Source: Patiria pectinifera (lineage: Eukaryota > Echinodermata > Asteroidea > Valvatida > Asterinidae). From it: a DNA stretch of 64,000 nucleotides. The notes under the pieces were generated by a model, which was not told where the DNA came from, did no database searches, and saw only the letters and a list, made by a program, of their open reading frames with translations. A program made the position numbers and the translations under genes. The stretch is from contig CM057135.1 in the NCBI GenBank assembly GCA_029964075.1, positions 9,636,863-9,700,862 of the forward strand, read 5' to 3'. Shown in pieces: positions 31,040 through 43,328 of this stretch. Position 1 is the stretch's first letter, and every line of letters starts with the position of its first letter.

Positions 31040-32478
31040 GTTGTATGTCTTGGTGCATGTTGGGGTTTTGACAATTTAAAATTACTACACTCTGAAAATC
31101 TGACTCAGTGAACAGTGTAAGACATATTTTGAAAAATTGATATTAACAATATGTTGGCACTGAAAAAAACAAACATTTTAATTATATATGCTGATGCAAT
31201 CATCAATACACAAAACAGTCAAAATAACCGATACAAACTCACAATATCTGGTAAATAGTATGTTAATGAATTCAAATTTTCTCAGACCTTTTACAATGAT
31301 GTTTTGAAGTTGATTGTTTAAAATTTGGTGTTTGCTGTTTACTATGTTAAAGTGTTCAGATGACCATTTTAAACAACTTAATAGATAATGTGTAACAAAA
31401 TAAAGTTTTCATAAGCCTGGCATAGATCAAATTAAATGCATATAATTCCAATAACAAGTGACAATATGATATATGTACTCGTGTAATTGCCCAAAGATAA
31501 GCAAAAAGCATCTCCATAAACATGAAGTTGGGTATAACAAAGTCAATAAATCATCCTTCGCCCCCCAAAAAGACAAAAAACTTTAATAAATTCCATTGTT
31601 GGTGACAGTTGTAACTTAAATCCTAAAACCATTTCGTTGTCCTGTAAAAAAATGTTTCACTTAACAATTTGTGAAATTTTATTTCACAAAGCCCTTAAAC
31701 AATTTTACGTTTAGATTGTTAAGTTTTATTATTGTAGTAGTATTCTGAATGCAATATGGTAGGCGCAATTTTTAGTCATGTCTTCAAATATTTTACTTTG
31801 GTATTTATTTGCTATGTATTTATTTGGTAGTTATCAAAATAACAAGCAACTCAGATTTCAGAGTGAATAATATCAAATTTATATCGCAGGGTATTGACAG
31901 AGAGAGGTTGTTTTCTTTAAGTAAAGTTGTTGTAATGTTATAAATAAAATTCAATGCAGTTGATTAAACTATTTGAAAGAAACACCCGCGTTCATTTGTT
32001 ATATTATTCTCTGTGACTGGGCTTGTATTTGACCAAAATAGCTAGTAACAAAGGGCATTGCTTCTTGATAAATCCTGGTGTCAAATTAAACATCTAATTG
32101 AGAATAACCCACGTTGAAATTAGTTTGAAATCAAAAATATTGCTCTGGTCTTTGAAATCAGAACGACAACTGTATGAAAGATACATCATTTCGGCATGTA
32201 TGCTGCTGTAGGATGCGAATAGTATGTTAAGATACTTCATAACTTTATCCTGTTTGTGTTTCAGGAGGAGTACCTGTTCCACAGAAAAATGATGTATCTT
32301 CAAAAATCACCCATTTTTGCTAATAATTGAGCAACAAAAAGCTGTAGTACAAATAAAACGAGATTAATATGTTGGTTTAGCTCAAAATGAAACAAACTTG
32401 AACAAAATCGAATAAAAAACAATAAAATGGCAAGAGTCCCAACTTTAAAGTGGATTTTCCCAAAATTGTCTTTGTCAA
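31040..32478. other. 3' flank, AT-rich, no gene
   Basis: Several AATAAA hexamers (near 31397 and 31545) could serve as poly(A) signals for the upstream gene. The rest is AT-rich, with scattered GATACATCAT-type motifs as seen around 26.4-26.8 kb. No coding signal. Confidence 0.35.
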
Positions 32479-32627
32479 GATACATCATTTCTCCAAAAAG
32501 GGGCCGTCATTGCCAGCCTTTATTGCGATGTCACATAAAAAAAAAAAATTGGTTTCGTTTTTTTTTTTGGGGGGGGGGGCATGGCCCCCTTTGGCCCCCC
32601 CCCCCCGGATCCGCCCTTGTCATTTGA
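32479..32627 (-). repeat. Interspersed repeat R1, copy 2 (inverted)
   Basis: Reverse-complement relative of 26188-26440: AGATACATCATTTCTCC and GGGGCCG at one end, a long G/C homopolymer tract, and GGATCCGCCCTTGTCATTTG at the other. Confidence 0.5.
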
Positions 32628-33637
32628 TATTTTATGGGAAAACAATACTTACGGTATTTCACTTTCAGTGTTACACTTTCAAAATGCAATTTGTTCAAGT
32701 CCAGAGCATATTTAATTTGCAATTTTTTTAATTTGTTTAAAATTTGAAGCAATTAATTGGTAGAATTATAGGTTTCTACAGTCAATTTATTTAGAATAAA
32801 TATCGATATTATTAGTCATATTCGCCCTAAGCCATTTTTTAAAAAGAATATAACAATTTTGTGCTTTTTATTTTGTCGCCCTAATGTTTTTCAAGCTGTA
32901 TGAGGGTCATTTTGGAGACTTTGCTGAAAGTCACAAAGGAGACCGTCTCCCAAATCCCCTTCAGTTTATACAGATTATTATACAGTTCAAGTGTCTTAAA
33001 CAGTTCTGATGTCTGGTAATAAAATGTAAATGCATATAGTTTGTTCATTCATTATAAGGTATATAGAACAGAGTACAGTATTTTCTTTGCTGGCATCAGT
33101 CGTGAATATAGAAGTTGAACATGATGAACAGGAAATAAATCACTAAAACAGGCATAATTGATTCCGCTGGAGTGGGGGGACCTACAGAATATTTCCTCAT
33201 CGAGGGGTTAGCGTTAAAGCAAATAGCGGCGAAGGAATTAATAGTCCTGCCCCCACCGCTGCTTCAGCGTATGGCTTGATGAATGTTCACAATAACGCTA
33301 TAGGCCTTGTAATAATGCATGTAGTGCAAACAATATTTCTTCGAGGCGACACTTTCACATCTGGTATTCTTTTCCTATTACATCATCCACAAGCGATTTC
33401 TAAACACGGCGTTATTAAGTTCCTTTTTTTTCATTTAAGGTCGGACGGTAATGGGGAAACGGTTATGGAATTGCTTGCTTTGATTTTTTGAACACGGAAA
33501 TTCCACAGATTATCATTTTATATTATCACTTTATTTCTTGGTACAGAGTTCCAGACACCGTCGGCGATTGTTTGTTTTTTTCCTCAGTCGTGAAATAAGA
33601 ACCATAGAATTAGCCTTTTGCCAATTAAATTTGAATG
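32628..33637. other. Intergenic, nothing recognised
   Basis: AT-rich, with open frames only of chance length. Around 33160-33260 is a GC-richer stretch without identifiable motif. Confidence 0.3.
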
Positions 33638-34267
33638 AAATCGGGAACCCTAACTTCCTCAAGTCAAATGCTTGGCACATATTTGAATTTGCATTCTCCA
33701 AACCAAGACACTGTTGCTAAATCACGTGATCCAGTGCAAACCTAACACTCGCAACCCCCCATCTCTGAAGTGGTCTGGTGTCTTTGTGCCATTCTCACCC
33801 TATGTGAACACTGTACTGTCGCTTGACGTCAAGCGTATAAGAGCTTGCTCCGGATAACAGTCTCACTGGACCGCTGTGCTGATCACTCCCAAGTGTGCTC
33901 TTTCCTTGCTCAGTGGACCGTGGTTTCCCACACTGACTCCATTGGAATGTTGCACACTGTCAATGAGTCTTTTACACCTGTAACGGTTATACCTCTATGT
34001 TCCGACACCCCTATGTTCCGACTGCACATATTCCTGTTCCTAACCCTAACCCTAACCGGGAGTAACACAATCTAGGTTGTCGGAACATAGGGGTGTCGGA
34101 ACATAGAGCAGTCACCCCTGTAACAAGTGTACACTTGAGAGTGATCAGCACAGGGGATCAGTGTGAGACTGTTAACCGAATCGCGTGGTATAGCAACAGT
34201 GTTTTGGTCTGGAGAATTCAAATTCAAACACATGCCAAGCATTTCAAAAAGTCAGGGTTCCCGATTT
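33638..34267. mobile_element. ~630-bp foldback element with ~95-bp arms
   Basis: AAATCGGGAACCCTAACTT... through CACTGTTGCTA (33638-33720) pairs with TAGCAACAGTG...GTCAGGGTTCCCGATTT (34170-34267). A second inner pair involves CACTCCCAAGTGTGCTC near 33888 and GAGTGATCAGCACAGG near 34140. The 132-bp TTAGGG-core MITE is inserted in its middle, so this element is the older. Target duplication not determined. Confidence 0.6.
33985..34116 (-). mobile_element. 132-bp MITE with TTAGGG core, copy 2
   Basis: Same element as 23024-23155 in opposite orientation (CCTAACCCTAACCCTAACC on the plus strand). Perfect 8-bp target duplication CCTGTAAC at 33977-33984 and 34117-34124. Confidence 0.88.
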
Positions 34268-34908
34268 AAAATTAAAGAGAGATCGACAGATCGCACCCAA
34301 CATAAACAGTAAGGAGACTCATTTAATAACAGCCGAGTATAATCCATAAAAGGGGACAAAAAAAGGAAAACAAATCTTGTGAAATGGATTTAACGGAACT
34401 CACTGGCCTCCTTTAGGGAGCGCCTAAATGTAACGGTTTAAGTTCTTGTCACAACTGTCACAGCAGGGTTAAGGAGACATTTACACCAGTTCACTTTGTA
34501 AACGTTGAAAACTACATAATCCACCGAATTATACATGTATTATGGAGGCAATTGTTACTCGTTCAAATGTTGGACACAACTGCAATAAATTGTATATCTG
34601 GCATTGACTGAGGCGCCCCACCCCCAAAAGGCCACGACTGGGTTCAAATATACATGTATGCTCAAAAGAGAAAATAAAATTAATATATTTTCTCCTAAGC
34701 TAAGGCATACTCCTAATTTAAGACACACAAATCTGGTATATTCTCATTATTGGTTATTAAGATGTATCAGAGAAAATTATCCAACTGGATTTATAAGAGT
34801 TGTTACAGATTTGCCCGTGAGGATATTTATCAATTCGGTCACCTGCCTCAATACAAGAGTTCGCAAGATTGCACAAGATGTACAAGCATTTAGACCAGGG
34901 TCTTGAAT
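34268..34908. other. Intergenic with a degenerate repeat edge
   Basis: Mostly unrecognised. The last ~85 bp resemble the 3' half of the following 199-bp repeat unit, so the array probably once had a third copy. Confidence 0.35.
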
Positions 34909-35306
34909 TGTTGTTCCTCTTTGTTTATCAACTACAATTAGTAAATTGGATTTGTTGAGGACATTAGTTTATCGTGGGATTTAGCGACTTCAGTCACCTG
35001 CTTCAATGCAAGAGATCCCGGGATAGTACGAGATGTACTCACCCATTCTCAAACATTTATCCCAGGATCTTACAAATCTCTCATCCCTGAATTTATATAC
35101 CCTTAAATGTTGTTCCTCTTTGTTCATCAACTACAATTAGTAAATTGGATTTGTTGAGGACAATAGTTTATCGTGGAATTGAGCGACTCCAGTCACCTGC
35201 TTCAATGCAAGAGATCCCGGGATTGTACGAGATTTACTCACCCATTCTCAAACATTTATCCCAGGATCTTGAAAATCTCTCATCCCTGAATTTTTATACC
35301 CTAAAC
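34909..35306. repeat. 199-bp tandem duplication
   Basis: Two adjacent copies, starting at 34909 and 35108 (TGTTGTTCCTCTTTGTT), differing by scattered substitutions. No coding signal. Confidence 0.85.
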
Positions 35307-37724
35307 TGTTGTTCCTCCAGATCAGTGCAATCTGTTCTCTACCCTACGTACAGGCACCATTCAAACTCCTAGATGGTGAGAAGCAGTTGTAGGAAAGTAT
35401 CGTACGTACATGTACATGTGCCAGGTTCTCCATCAGATTTGAACCTTCACTCCTCATGAGTCGACCTTATAACCCATAAGATTGATATTAGGCAACATCA
35501 TATATTACTTAAAACTGTATGACAAACACTTTGTTTTATTTTTTTAATTTATTTTACAAGTAATATTTATAACAGTGTAATATATAGACGGTTGGGAATT
35601 GTACCCACTTTAGAAGGTCGGCTTGTGGTGGTGAAAACTGTAAACGTTTACTGCATGGAAAAAAAATAAGTATTTATTGGTGGAAATGTATTGAACTTGC
35701 ATTTTGTGTATATTTTTTTTTAATTTTAATTAAGTGCAAACCTCTACAAAATTGTTCACATATTCAAATAGGAACTTTACATAAAAAATCTATTTTTTTT
35801 TATCTGAAATTTATTTATACAAATTATTTCAAAGATTTTCAAATTTTGTGGAAGTAAGATTGATCCGAAAAGACTTAACTACTAAATGGACTCAAAAAAG
35901 AGTAAGATTTAAACCAACTTGAACCTACTCAACACCCAAATGATTCCAATTCAAAACAACAAATTGACTCCAACTCAACTCCCATTATATTCCAATAAAA
36001 CCAATTTGAACCAATCGAACTCCAAATTAATTGAAATTCAATCGAATGGTTCTGACTCAATTAACTCCCTATTAATTCCAATTCAACTTTGATCTGATTC
36101 AACTCCCATTTGAATCCAATAAAACCAGGGCTCGACCTTAGCTTTTGTGTTCACTAGCCCGCCGGGCTACTGACTCTTAAGTAGCCCACGGGCATGTTCA
36201 CAAACCCGCATGTTTTTTTGTTCTTTCTTTTACATTGTCTCATAAACAAAACAGTGCATACATGTAAAACGTGTAAAGGGCCTGAAGGTAGACCCCTGGT
36301 GGCGCGCTTCAGGGCTCCTCGAAAAGAAAATTAAAAGTCGAGATTTTCAAATAAGTTTGGTATATTGATTTCTTTAAAAAAAACAACAGCCTCGGGTTTT
36401 GAGGGAGACTGAAAAATCGCATGACGTGAAAGAGGAATGACCTGCCAAAAATGGACCTGTCATTTTCGAAAACTTCCGTGTGGAACTCGATTACTCGTTT
36501 AAGCATGAACATTTATGGAATAATTTTGTGGCAGACAATTTTTTAAACAAACTTGAATGACTGCAGTTTTTTCATTTACAAACGAATTTAAAATGACCGT
36601 GTATTAGAACTGTATTAAAACGTGATCCAAACGAAATCTAGAATCCATCAGATGTAGGTAGGTATTAAAATCTTCGCGTCGTTATCATTTTCGTTCTCCC
36701 GCAAGTACGCGTTGTGAAAACAGACTTGATCAAACAAGGAGACCTAGGTACGAAAATAGGTCGTAAGTAAAATTCTCTTTTACCCATTTCCAACTAATTC
36801 CTCTTCTATTCTGAGGCAATTATGTCATTGATTTTAATAAACAGATCTTACAATTTAAGCCGTTAATACAGTTGATAAAGTCATACACGATTTAATAGGT
36901 TTGATTTCTGAATTTCATGATTTATTTTTTCCTGTCCTTTCATCTTTCATCTTCTTCTATTTGGGCGATCTCCGCACTCCGAATACTTGTGATTGACATA
37001 AAACCGGGTTTCCCTGAAGGGGTACGTTACACGTCTGTGCTTTGTCGTCATCTCTAGCTTGTCTACAACCGAAGTTACGAAAGAACGAAACGGAAACTCA
37101 ATTTCTTGAGGTGAAATCTTCATATTGAAAGGTACTATCAATCACTGAATGAATTTTACATGTCTTAACCATCATTTGTGAGAGCCTTAAATGTGTTTAG
37201 TTGTTAACGTAGAGCGGATTTTCTAAATCTTTTCAACAGCTCTTTTGAGGGAAACGAACACCACGCTGTGCGTTTGTATGAAGGCATAATCAACGGGGCA
37301 CTCGCCGTGAAACCACGGTGTGTGATGCATGGCGTTGCCCCGGTCATTCGAATCTGGCTGTGCCAACCATGGAATAATATGCAGTTTTGGGAATAATATA
37401 ACAAAATATCCATATATCACATAATATGCAGAATATGTATTTCTTGGGAAATCAGAATGATAATAAGCCGATTCTTTTTAGCTCATAACGTTTCATTCTC
37501 AAACAAACGGTTTTACCCTCCCCGTAATAAAAATATTATAGTCATACACCGATTGCACAACACTTTTTTTCATATTCCTGGAGGGGCTGACCCAAGTTAT
37601 CAAAAGAGAAAAAATAAATCCCATTTTGTTGTTGAAATGTTTTTAAAAAATTGGTTTAGTTGTCTCACTTTAAGTGCATTTAGCTGTAAATACAGTTAAA
37701 ACAAGAAGTACAAACAAAAACTTC
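35307..37724. other. AT-rich intergenic DNA with degenerate simple repeats
   Basis: 35880-36125 is low-complexity sequence built from AACTCC / ATTCCAATT-like words. 36150-36210 has a small CCCGCCGGGCTACTGACTC...GTAGCCCACGGG inverted motif. No gene supported. Frames such as 36947-37141 (minus) show no motif. Confidence 0.35.
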
Positions 37725-37728
37725 AATT

Positions 37729-37968
37729 ATCAAGGCTGCATTTGACTCCGCAGACAGGAGCGCTTTGTGGAAGGCTCTGGCGGCCTCCGGAACACCCCTC
37801 CCCCTTCTACTCAACCTTATCAAGGCTCTCCACAACGGCACTACATCAATAGTTCGGCTTGGCAATGACGTGTCTGAAGCCTTTTCAACATCTTCAGGTA
37901 TTCGTCAGGCACGTATCCTTGTGACTACGCTTTTCTGTCGCGCCATCTACTGGATCAATGATAGGTGA
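37729..37968 (+). pseudogene. Non-LTR retrotransposon reverse-transcriptase fragment
   Basis: About 80 codons of RT palm sequence: KAAFDSADRSALWKAL (the region of the first catalytic Asp), then LIKALHNGTTSIVRLG, then SSGIRQARILVTTLF, corresponding to the usual GVRQGCxLSPxLF block with G-to-R and other decay. Both ends are truncated. Dead LINE copy of CR1/RTE-like flavour; subfamily not resolvable. Confidence 0.65.
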
Positions 37969-38685
37969 CGAAGGTTGTTTTTCTTGAGCAAACTCAAGTC
38001 TTGTCACATTGATAAAACTATTTTACAACTCTTTCACCAGTCCATTGTACAGAGTCTTCTCACTTTTTGTTTTGTTTTTTGTTTTTTCGGAAATAATTAT
38101 GAGGTGCCAGGATCGGATTAAGCAATTCCAATCCCAATCCTAATCCCAATCCCAATCCATTTCAATAAATTGCAGAGAAAATGGACATGGAATAATAATA
38201 GGTAAGACAATTAAACAAATGTATGGAGGCCAATTCACAGAAAGCAATAGCTTGTTACGGAAGGCCTTGATATATATATACACTACATTCAGAAGAATTA
38301 AACAAGATAAATAAGCAGTATATTAACACAAAAGTAGTCAATAGTACAATACCTGTAATGTAAAATAAAAACAGATTAAATCAAAGACGAATGCAAATGG
38401 ACAAACGCTGACAGAACGGACGAACAGACAGACAGACATACTTATGAGAGGACAATTGTGCAAATTTGTGTCTATTCATTGCGGGCCATGTACAAATTCA
38501 CATTGAGGGTCGCACATCGGGCTGTACTTACAAATAGCACATTGTGGGTTTAAAAGAGGTTGTGGAATGCTCGAAGACATTTCGGTCATTTCTTTGGGTA
38601 TATGTAGCCTAAGGTGTGATGAAATAAAAACGACTATTGTGTCTGTCAAGAAATGAGTACAAAAGGTAGTTTTGAGAGCTGTTTT
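37969..38685. other. Intergenic; short AATCCC tandem motif
   Basis: 38118-38160 holds a degenerate CCAATCCCAATCC repeat. Nothing else recognised. Confidence 0.35.
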
Positions 38686-40046
38686 TCAGGTCCTGTTTCG
38701 ACCTGAACGTGCAATTTGTGTAAAAGTCCAGAAGTCCTTGCTGTCTGCTCGAGCTTGGGATTTTCCACTGGCCAAAGCCTCAGCTAATTTGATGTTGGTC
38801 AGCCTCTTGATGTGGTAGGATAACTTCACCAGATTAGAAGGTGATTCCATTTCCTCTTCATCTCCATCATCTTGCTTTGCCACCAGATATGATGCTTTCA
38901 AAACCTCATCGAAGCACTTGGGTGTAAGGTAGGGTTATCTAGACCTGGACCATCTGTTGGCTTGGCCAGTTTGTTCAACTGAATCTTCAATCTGCTTGCA
39001 AGTCTCATGACATTAGATGCGTAGTATTTGAGCATTACGCGGTTTCCAAGATTGCGGACCATCCACTCATTGCCTATGGTGATAATGAGAGGATCACTCT
39101 TAGCTTCAACCCCAATCTGGTCATCTTTCATAATGGAAAATACTTCATTTACCAGAGCCTTGTTGCTATGCTGCTAACAGCCCCCGAGCATAGTCTTCAT
39201 CATTGACAGTACAGGTTGATTGGTACCGAACAAGTACAGACAACAGTCCCCACTCACTACATCTTTGGCATGGCCCATACAAAGACACATCAAAACTTCT
39301 CCCTGGTCTTCTCGCCAAGATAATTTCACCCTTCTTCTGGTGCAGTACTCGCAAGTTGTGCAGAGGATCGCCCTTGTTTCGCAGCAGATCCAGTTGCCTC
39401 TTTCTTTTTCTCTCGTTTTCTTCCCTAATTTGCGGGCTGTCGCTTTCCTCAAATGCTGTCTTGGATATCTGCCCGACTTCCTGTTTGGTGCAATGGACAG
39501 CAAGCAAATGATTGGAGATATTGGTCACTAATTTCGAGCAAAACAAGCAGGCATACTTTGAGTTGTAGACCCTTGTGTGTTCTTTTTTCTCTTCCCCAAT
39601 TTGGTTGTGCTTGACTTCGCTATCTTTCTGATATAGATCTGGCCATTATTGTTGTCCCATTGTTTTTCATCTGGATGCAGTTCATCTTCATCAGCATCAT
39701 CTGACTCATTGTCAAGATAACCTTGTGGTGTGGGATCAACATTGTCAAGATCATCTTGTTGTGTGGGATCAATTGCGCCAAGCTCTTCTTCAATGAGTGG
39801 GAGTCGTTTCTTAGGGGAACCAGCAGGCGAGTCCTCTTCACAAGAACTGAAATCTGAATTCATAGGGACATAGGTTGAATCACTACATGTATCTTGTGAA
39901 TCACTTGATGGACTCTGAAATTCAGGTGGACTTGCTGGTAGCTCAACGGGATGCTGATCATCTAGAAATTCAACCATATTCTGAAGTCGCAGCGGAAACT
40001 CAATGGACATATCTGAATCAGTTTCTTCTGCATCAGAGTCGGACAC
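38686..40046 (-). pseudogene. Truncated relative of the zinc-finger/recombinase family
   Basis: Minus-strand gene with an acidic Ser/Asp-rich N-terminus (MSDSDAEETDSDMSIEF), a C2H2-like motif (CLFCSKLVTNISNHLLAVH), a basic block (ERKRKRQLDLLRNKGD), a second CxxC motif (GPCQRC) and a helical region (NRVMLKYYASNVMRLASRL). This is the order found upstream of the recombinase domain at 2.4-3.6 kb. Frame breaks near 39590 (an A-rich run), a stop at 39166-39168, and a frameshift near 38925. No recombinase domain follows before 38.6 kb, so the copy is 3'-truncated or its remaining exons are lost. Confidence 0.5.
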
Positions 40047-41295
40047 ACGAAGACCTTAATGAGTTGGTATGCTTGTGGGATTCCTACAAATGATGGACTC
40101 TCCTACTACCTCAGATATAGGCCAATTAGCAAGAGCCCCGGACTCGGCAAGCAAGTCATCTACTGCATTGACCAGATAATCCATCATGACACCTGTCGGG
40201 CCATCTGGCTGACCTGATTTTGGAGGCTGCTCTGAGCACTGCAAAAATTAGTTGGTCATCTAGCACCAAAAATTCGTCAAACTGAAAAAAAAAAAACACA
40301 TGAGTCTTTTAACACCTGACTAATGTTTAAATCTAAAAGACTAATCGGATTTCTTTTGACTAATTAGTTTTAGTGAAATACTAACCCAAGTTTTTGTGAA
40401 GACTAATTGAGATTTTGTAAAGACAAATGTTACTGTTAGACTAATTAGTATTGATCAGATTTACTAATCATGTTGGTCATTACATTTTCAAAAGACGAAT
40501 TAAAATACAAGTGACAAATTGGATGACTAATTAATCGTTGGAATACTAAACTGCATACGATTTGTCCAAAGTTGTTTCTACCTTAACCCTCCCTCCCTCT
40601 GATCTCTGAAATTAAAGAAGAGATGTGCCCTTCTCGAGAAAACAAGCACGGTTCCCTAGCAATATAAAAATCATATTTGTTCTTTTCAGGAAAATGAAAA
40701 GCAAGTTTCATTTGTACGGCCACAAAATGAGTAGTTATTACACATTCACCGTTCCCGATAAGACAGTATGAGCGCGGCAGTTCAAAGCACTTTCGCAAAA
40801 CTTTTTGGTGCTCAACACAACGGCGGGTCTGCACTAGTCTGGGACGAAATATACATGTACTTATACAGACGCCAAAATTGAGCAGCGATGAGGCGAGCGC
40901 CCAGATCTGCCCCAGAGTGCCAAGGGTGAGAAGAAACCCACGAACTTCGGTCTGATCTGATTGAGGTAGGTCTAAAATAAAACAATTTAACTGTTTACCT
41001 CTTTCAACTTAAGTATTATTTTGTCTTGGATTGAAGGTAGCCTACTGTAAATTAGACCTGGTGGATTGAAGGTAGCCTACTGTAAATTAGACCTGGGGTC
41101 GTGATATACAGCAAAATACGCAAAATCCTGGCTACAGTTTTACGCATGTATGATTAGGCCTACTGTCCGAGTTCCATATGCACTGTAGGCCTACATGCTA
41201 TAGCATGATAGGCCTACACGCTATAACGTCTGTTTAGTGTTAGCCTTAGCGTTAGCATTGTCTGGCCCATGTTGGGCGAGTTGGTTCTTCTCTTC
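40047..41295. other. Upstream flank; degenerate ACTAAT repeats and a 35-bp tandem duplication
   Basis: 40290-40560 is rich in ACTAATTAG-like words. 41027-41097 is a perfect 35-bp tandem duplication (core TTGAAGGTAGCCTACTGTAA). A 62-codon minus frame at 40056-40244 lies just upstream of the pseudogene and could be 5' exon sequence; no motif. Confidence 0.4.
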
Positions 41296-41427
41296 GGTGA
41301 CTGCTTTATGTTCCGACACCCATATGTTCCGACAACCTAGATTGTTTTACTCCCGGTTAGATTTAGGGTTAGGAATAGGAATATGTGCAGTCGGAACATA
41401 GGGGTGTCGGAACATAGAGGTGTAACC
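41296..41427. mobile_element. 132-bp MITE with TTAGGG core, copy 3
   Basis: Same orientation as copy 1, with a decayed core (GGTTAGATTTAGGGTTAGG). Flanked by CTTCTCTTC on both sides (41287-41295 and 41428-41436), a 9-bp match that may be an 8-bp duplication in a simple repeat. Confidence 0.85.
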
Positions 41428-41436
41428 CTTCTCTTC

Positions 41437-42152
41437 TTCTCCCTTTGAAGTGTGAACTCACTTAATTGAGGATAAGACATACTGCGTAGAAAAGGTTGGA
41501 AGTAGAATAGAGGGTGGGTTTTCGAAATTTCAAGGGACATGTTGGGAAGGACGATGCTGGCAGGGGAGTTCCAGTTAACTTGTAAGTTGTATAGGCCCTA
41601 GGCCTACTTTTCACACGTAGGCTACATGTACACCACACGCACGACAATATTTGACACACAGTCACTGTCAATTCCTCCATGTCATCATGGTCATTGACTG
41701 TGCAATAACCGACTTTGAGACTGGTCTGAACATTCTGTTTTTTAAGAATGTCATACTCATAGCCAGGGCCTAGGCCCTGTATACCCCTAATCTAGAACTA
41801 GAATGGGGGCTATACCGTCCCCTATAGGAAGGATGATTTTTTTAGCCTCAGGTTTGTGCACAGTAGGCCCTACTAAGTTTTCTCCCCGGGCACTCCAGTT
41901 TTCGCCCCGTTCTCGCGACCAAACCTTCCGATCAATCTGAAATGTCCTATGATACTTCTTAACATAAACTCGCCGAATGGAACACATGAAAATAATGACG
42001 AAATCTATCCAAAAATTACCCAAAAATGGCAAAAACTACCGTGGTGAGCATGTTACTTTGCCTAATGTAATTCGATTTTATAGTCACAGCATTGTACTAA
42101 ATATCATTGCTAATCTGTATAATGTTTCAAATTCCAAAAGCTGGTGTGGTAA
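41437..42152. other. Intergenic, nothing recognised
   Basis: No coding or repeat signal I can support. Confidence 0.3.
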
Positions 42153-42230
42153 TGTTATATAGCTCAGTCGGTACGCACACTGCTATGACATCGCATGGTC
42201 TCGAGTTCAAGTCTGACTCTGTGCTTTTTC
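42153..42230 (+). repeat. tRNA-like sequence, probable SINE head
   Basis: TAGCTCAGTCGG at 42160-42171 is a perfect Pol III A box, and GAGTTCAAGTC at about 42203-42213 is a fair B box at the spacing of a tRNA. Acceptor, anticodon and T stems do not pair properly, so it is not a functional tRNA. A pyrimidine tract with T-runs follows, a possible terminator. Confidence 0.4.
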
Positions 42231-43328
42231 CCCCTTTTTTTCCCCCTTTATTTTCTCAATCAGATCCTTGCTTTACTTTCCATACATGTTTCTCTACTCT
42301 TTTGAAAGATTCATACCCCTGGAGAATAAAGTCCGACATCTATTCGTTACAAACTGTTCTGGTTCCTTTTCCAATGCACTGAACTGGTTCAACAGAAGTA
42401 GACGGCAACCTGTCTAAATTTCCGTAACTGTTGCCACTTCGTAACTTGAAAAATGAGGCTGTATCGGAGTAAACCGGGGCCCAGGTTGACCCAAGTTAAC
42501 TCGACACGTCGGCCAGGTTCATTGGACTGTACACAGGCTAGTAGGCTACCCAAGTCCACCCATAAAGCCATGTAAAACCCTCCGTCGGTGGGTGCCTTAA
42601 ACTCAATATGGGGGGGGGGGGGGCATACTACATGCATGCCTTTTGCGTTTCTGCATGTTAAACCCCCAAGCACAGGTATAACATGTAACATGTTGGATAT
42701 TGAGACAAATTTGAATTGATTGTTTTATTTTTTATTTGTTGCATTGTAGATTGACATTCAGCTAGTAGTCGGCTGGTGCATGTGCTTTTCATCATGAGCG
42801 CAAACTGTGTCTTCAAGTAAGTGTTATTTAGTGTTGTCAGATTGAGATAGATGGACTAAAGGGACGACAGAACACTCTGCTTTAGATTGGTTTCCATATT
42901 ATACGTGTTTATGTCCTGCCTGAGAGGGTAATAACGAGAATATGAAGCATTGTTCGGATTTGTCATAAGCGGGGGCCGGATTTAGAATTTCACAGCATGG
43001 TCCTTATGCACTTACCCCAATTTATTTGTTTTTGTTTTATTTTATAGGGTCATCAATTATCTGGCACTCTGATTAGGACCACTGAAAGCAAAAAAAGCAA
43101 GAAATCGTTGAGATTATTTTAGTCCATTCATGTGCATTGTCAGAAATATAACGTGATGCCATAAAAGTAATTTGGATTTTTCATTACCGCACTCAATTAA
43201 TTTCACACAGCCAAATTGTCTTTTTATTTGGACTTTGCATAATGCCTGCTCAGTATTGGTGGGAATTATACACAATATAAAGTCGGGAGTTGAAAATCCA
43301 AAATTAATTTACTTTTACCTAAAATGAA
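42231..43328. other. Intergenic / 5' region of the EnSpm-like gene
   Basis: A short candidate first exon (ATGAGCGCAAACTGTGTC..., about 42793-42816, ending AAG|TAAGTG without a clean GT register) is weak. A long G-run at 42610-42622 and otherwise AT-rich DNA. Confidence 0.3.

Noticed and set aside
32427-32731. Glycine/proline-rich frames near 32.5 kb
   Set aside because: Caused by the G/C homopolymer tract of repeat R1.
42153-42230. Functional tRNA gene
   Set aside because: Promoter boxes are good but acceptor, anticodon and T stems do not pair.
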